Source of the DNA: Sphingopyxis sp. HIX
GTDB lineage: Bacteria; Pseudomonadota; Alphaproteobacteria; Sphingomonadales; Sphingomonadaceae
Direction of reading: 5' to 3'
Assembly: GCF_001468285.1 (NCBI RefSeq)
Contig: NZ_LNSB01000045.1
Coordinates: 1 to 44,860 of the forward strand
Length of the DNA: 44,860 nucleotides
Shown here one piece after another: positions 44,051 to 44,860 of the stretch. The position numbers and the translations under genes were made by a program. Below the pieces are notes generated by a model. That model was given only the letters and a program-made list of their open reading frames with translations, had not been told where the DNA came from and made no database searches. Numbering within the stretch: position 1 is the first letter of the stretch; each line of letters starts with the position of its first letter.

Positions 44051-44704
44051 ATGGCGACTTTGATGGCAAGCCGCAGCAAACCGCCGACGCTCGGCGAGGT
44101 GATGCGCGGGATAAGGTCGCGGAATCGCTGGACGCTCAAGGAGATGAGCGCGAAGTCGGGCATCCCCGTGTCGACGCTGTCGAAGGTCGAGCACGACCGG
44201 CTGACCTTGAGCTACGACAAGCTCCAGCAGCTCAGCCAGCGGCTGAACATGCGCATGTCCGACCTGTTCGCCGAGGAATCGGAGGAGGCCTCGCCGCGCG
44301 TGACCGGGCGACGCAGCGTCGGCACGCTCGACAATGCGGTGCGCGTGACCACCGACAATTACGACTATCACTATCTCTGCACCGACCTGCGCCAGAAGCG
44401 CATGATCCCGATCCTGACGCGCATCCGCGCGCACAGCGCGACCGAATTCGGCGAGCTCGTCCACCATCATGGCGAGGAGTTCATCTACGTCCTCGAAGGG
44501 CGGATGGCGGTGCACACCGAATTTTACGATCCGATCATCCTCGAGGTCGGCCAGGGCATCTACCTCGATTCGTCGATGGGCCACGCCTATGTCGTCGCCG
44601 AAGGCTGCGACGAGGCGCTGGTGCTGGGGGTGTGTTCGAGCGCCGACGACGGGCTGATGGATTCGCTGATGAGCCTGCACGCCGATGGGGAAGGCGGGCT
44701 TTAG
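44051..44704 (+). CDS. XRE-cupin transcriptional regulator, mirror copy
   Basis: Identical to 157-810; XRE helix-turn-helix at about 14-73 and a cupin at about 118-195. Likely regulator of the adjacent D-amino-acid/peptide cluster. Confidence 0.92.
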   Translation: MATLMASRSKPPTLGEVMRGIRSRNRWTLKEMSAKSGIPVSTLSKVEHDRLTLSYDKLQQLSQRLNMRMSDLFAEESEEASPRVTGRRSVGTLDNAVRVTTDNYDYHYLCTDLRQKRMIPILTRIRAHSATEFGELVHHHGEEFIYVLEGRMAVHTEFYDPIILEVGQGIYLDSSMGHAYVVAEGCDEALVLGVCSSADDGLMDSLMSLHADGEGGL

Positions 44705-44725
44705 ACAGCGGACGCGTGAGCCCCT

Positions 44726-44840
44726 CCCCTCCCGCCTGCGGGAGGGGCAGCGAGACTTACGAGCTTGCTCGTTAGTCGCAGCGGGGTGGGCCATGGCAAC
44801 GTCGTTGCCCACCCCCGACCCCTCCCGCAAGCGGGAGGGG
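44726..44840. repeat. REP-like hairpin cluster, mirror copy
   Basis: Reverse complement of 21-135, with the four stem-loops in reverse order. Confidence 0.75.
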
Positions 44841-44860
44841 AGAAGAGCGTCCGCCCCTGC

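Larger units (their letters stand above)
1..44860. repeat. Perfect inverted repeat spanning the whole window (two 22,430-base arms, no spacer)
   Basis: The right half is the exact reverse complement of the left half. The first bases (gcaggggcgg) match the reverse complement of the last ten (ccgcccctgc), and the axis reads gaccgcgcgcggtc around 22430/22431. All reading frames pair with identical translations and coordinate sums of 44861. Perfect spacerless palindromes of this size are very unstable in bacterial cells because they form hairpins cut by SbcCD-type nucleases, so a chimeric fold-back read or assembly error is more likely than a real locus. Confidence 0.98.

Noticed and set aside
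1..44860. A genuine duplicated D-amino-acid locus with two copies of every gene
   Set aside because: The copies are identical in every base, head to head with no spacer, and the axis breaks a gene; an artefact explains all of this.

Overview
The whole 44,860-base window is one perfect inverted repeat. Two 22,430-base arms meet with no spacer between positions 22430 and 22431. Every reading frame at a..b on one strand recurs with an identical translation at (44861-b)..(44861-a) on the other strand, and I found no mismatch between the arms. The axis falls inside a nitrilase-family gene. That gene loses its N-terminus on both arms and gains a false start made of mirror sequence. The simplest reading is a fold-back artefact of sequencing or assembly. 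The real information content is therefore about 22.4 kb, and the right-arm features are mirror copies.

The DNA is GC-rich. A TonB-dependent receptor with a 'GEIVVTAQKR' N-terminus, abundant REP-like hairpins and the gene set (M19 dipeptidases, S12 hydrolases, DUF4126, DUF3857) point to an alphaproteobacterium of the Sphingomonadales, perhaps Sphingopyxis-like. The genus is inference.

Left arm layout: a REP cluster (21-135); an XRE-cupin regulator on the minus strand (157-810); then a plus-strand cluster. The cluster holds an S12 serine hydrolase with four C-terminal membrane helices (939), a DgcA-like enolase-superfamily epimerase/racemase (2918), a REP element, an M19 dipeptidase homologue (4105), a TonB-dependent receptor (5252), a DgcN/DUF1611 protein (7458), a YkvI-type transporter (8495), a second S12 hydrolase with DUF3471 (9631), an M19 lipoprotein dipeptidase (11205), an exported amidohydrolase (12389), a PLP aminotransferase (13564) and an FAD-dependent ferredoxin-reductase-like enzyme (14818). 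Genes from 7458 to 13429 are joined by four 4-base overlaps. Two promoter regions in the cluster share an AT-rich element and a second short box, probable target sites of the XRE-cupin regulator.

Taken together, the cluster looks like a locus for importing and breaking down peptides or dipeptides that contain D-amino acids. The receptor would bring substrate across the outer membrane. Exported S12 and M19 hydrolases would cut it, the YkvI-like carrier would import products, DgcN would N-acetylate D-glutamate (or a similar D-amino acid), DgcA would invert it to the L form, and the aminotransferase would feed it into metabolism. The family assignments rest on visible motifs; the combined pathway is inference.

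Beyond the cluster lie ordinary genes: DUF4126 membrane protein (16042, minus), Nudix hydrolase (16770), a small secreted or membrane protein with a clear terminator (17731), a 933-residue DUF3857/transglutaminase/TPR protein (18286, minus), a gene-poor 660-base stretch with a REP element, and the broken nitrilase gene at the axis.
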